NCBI GenBank assembly: GCA_050250795.1
Contig: JBFWNZ010000070.1
Span: forward strand, 1 to 13,482
Length of the DNA stretch: 13,482 nt
Origin: JBFWNZ01 sp050250795
Lineage (GTDB): Bacteria; Pseudomonadota; Alphaproteobacteria; UBA8366
Reading direction: 5' to 3'
Shown here: piece by piece, positions 13,289 through 13,482 of the stretch
Layout: every line of letters starts with the position of its first letter
Numbering within the stretch: position 1 is the stretch's first letter
Notes under the pieces: model-generated
Databases searched by the model: none
What the model was told of the DNA's origin: nothing
Seen by the model: the letters and a program-made list of their open reading frames with translations, nothing else
Made by a program: the position numbers and the translations under genes

Positions 13289-13482
13289 TCAGCGGTCGAT
13301 CACTTCGCCGGACCGCTTCGCGAAGCGGACCATGCGGCCGTCGTCCAGACGCTTCACGCCGACGCGCGTCGGCTTGTCGTCCTTGGGATCGACATGCATG
13401 ACATTGGACAGGTGGATCGACGCTTCCTTCTCCACGATGCCGCCCTGCTGCTGCATCGTCTGGCGGGTGTGGCGCTTGACCA
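13289..13482 (-). CDS. rplX: 50S ribosomal protein L24 (C-terminal part, cut by window)
   Basis: The last 64 codons of L24, a large-subunit assembly initiator, read from the window edge to the TGA stop at 13291-13289. The translated end includes GGIVEKEASIHLSNVMHVDP, then DDKPTRVGVKRLDDGRMVRF and AKRSGEVIDR, all typical of the L24 C-terminal half. The N-terminal KOW region lies outside the window, so the gene is partial only because of the window edge; I see no sign of a defect. It is followed by rplE after 17 nt. Confidence 0.96.
   Translation of the reverse strand, partial: VKRHTRQTMQQQGGIVEKEASIHLSNVMHVDPKDDKPTRVGVKRLDDGRMVRFAKRSGEVIDR

Noticed and set aside
1..13482. Mobile elements, CRISPR arrays, tRNA or rRNA genes, defence or toxin systems
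   Set aside because: No direct-repeat arrays, transposase motifs, clover-leaf sequences or rRNA-like segments were seen; gene order is conserved housekeeping throughout.

Overview
This is a GC-rich stretch of an alphaproteobacterial chromosome. It carries the distal part of the ribosomal protein cluster (spc operon followed by the alpha operon) and four housekeeping or nitrogen-related genes downstream. An alphaproteobacterium is suggested by the RpoA N-terminus (IQKNWQALIKPNKLEV), the SecY N-terminus, the T-loop sequence of the PII protein (YRGAEYAVSF), the gene order secY-adk-rpsM-rpsK-rpoA-rplQ without rpmJ or rpsD, and the Deg protease plus rarA after rplQ. A Rhodospirillales-like member is plausible, but the window alone does not fix the genus.

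All large genes lie on the minus strand, so transcription runs from high to low coordinates. From the right edge the order is rplX (cut by the window), rplE, rpsN, rpsH, rplF, rplR, rpsE, rpmD, rplO, secY and adk. These are tightly packed, with ATGA overlaps at rpsE/rpmD and secY/adk. Between adk and rpsM sits a textbook sigma-70 promoter (TTGACA-N16-TATAAT) with a leader of about 110 nt. It appears to re-initiate transcription of rpsM-rpsK-rpoA-rplQ. Then come a periplasmic Deg/HtrA serine protease, rarA, a 129-nt gap, and amtB-glnK. One small unrecognised gene (67 aa) on the plus strand at the left edge converges on glnK.

The cluster makes ribosome subunits, the RNA polymerase alpha subunit, the SecY translocation channel and adenylate kinase. 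Deg and RarA serve protein quality control and replication-fork maintenance. AmtB and GlnK form an ammonium channel with its PII regulator, here in the order amtB then glnK, the reverse of the common glnK-amtB layout.

I found no mobile element, CRISPR array, tRNA, rRNA or clearly novel multi-gene system. The parts not explained by known genes are: a series of perfect or near-perfect GC-rich hairpins without U-tracts in nearly every longer gap of the minus-strand gene series (after rplO, before secY, in the rpsM leader, two before rpoA, after rplQ, between amtB and glnK); the consensus internal promoter; a hairpin shared by the convergent ends of glnK and the small gene; and the small gene itself. 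Several starts were moved from the longest open frame to the start supported by a Shine-Dalgarno sequence or family N-terminus (amtB, rarA, deg, rpoA, rplO, rpmD, rpsE, rplF).
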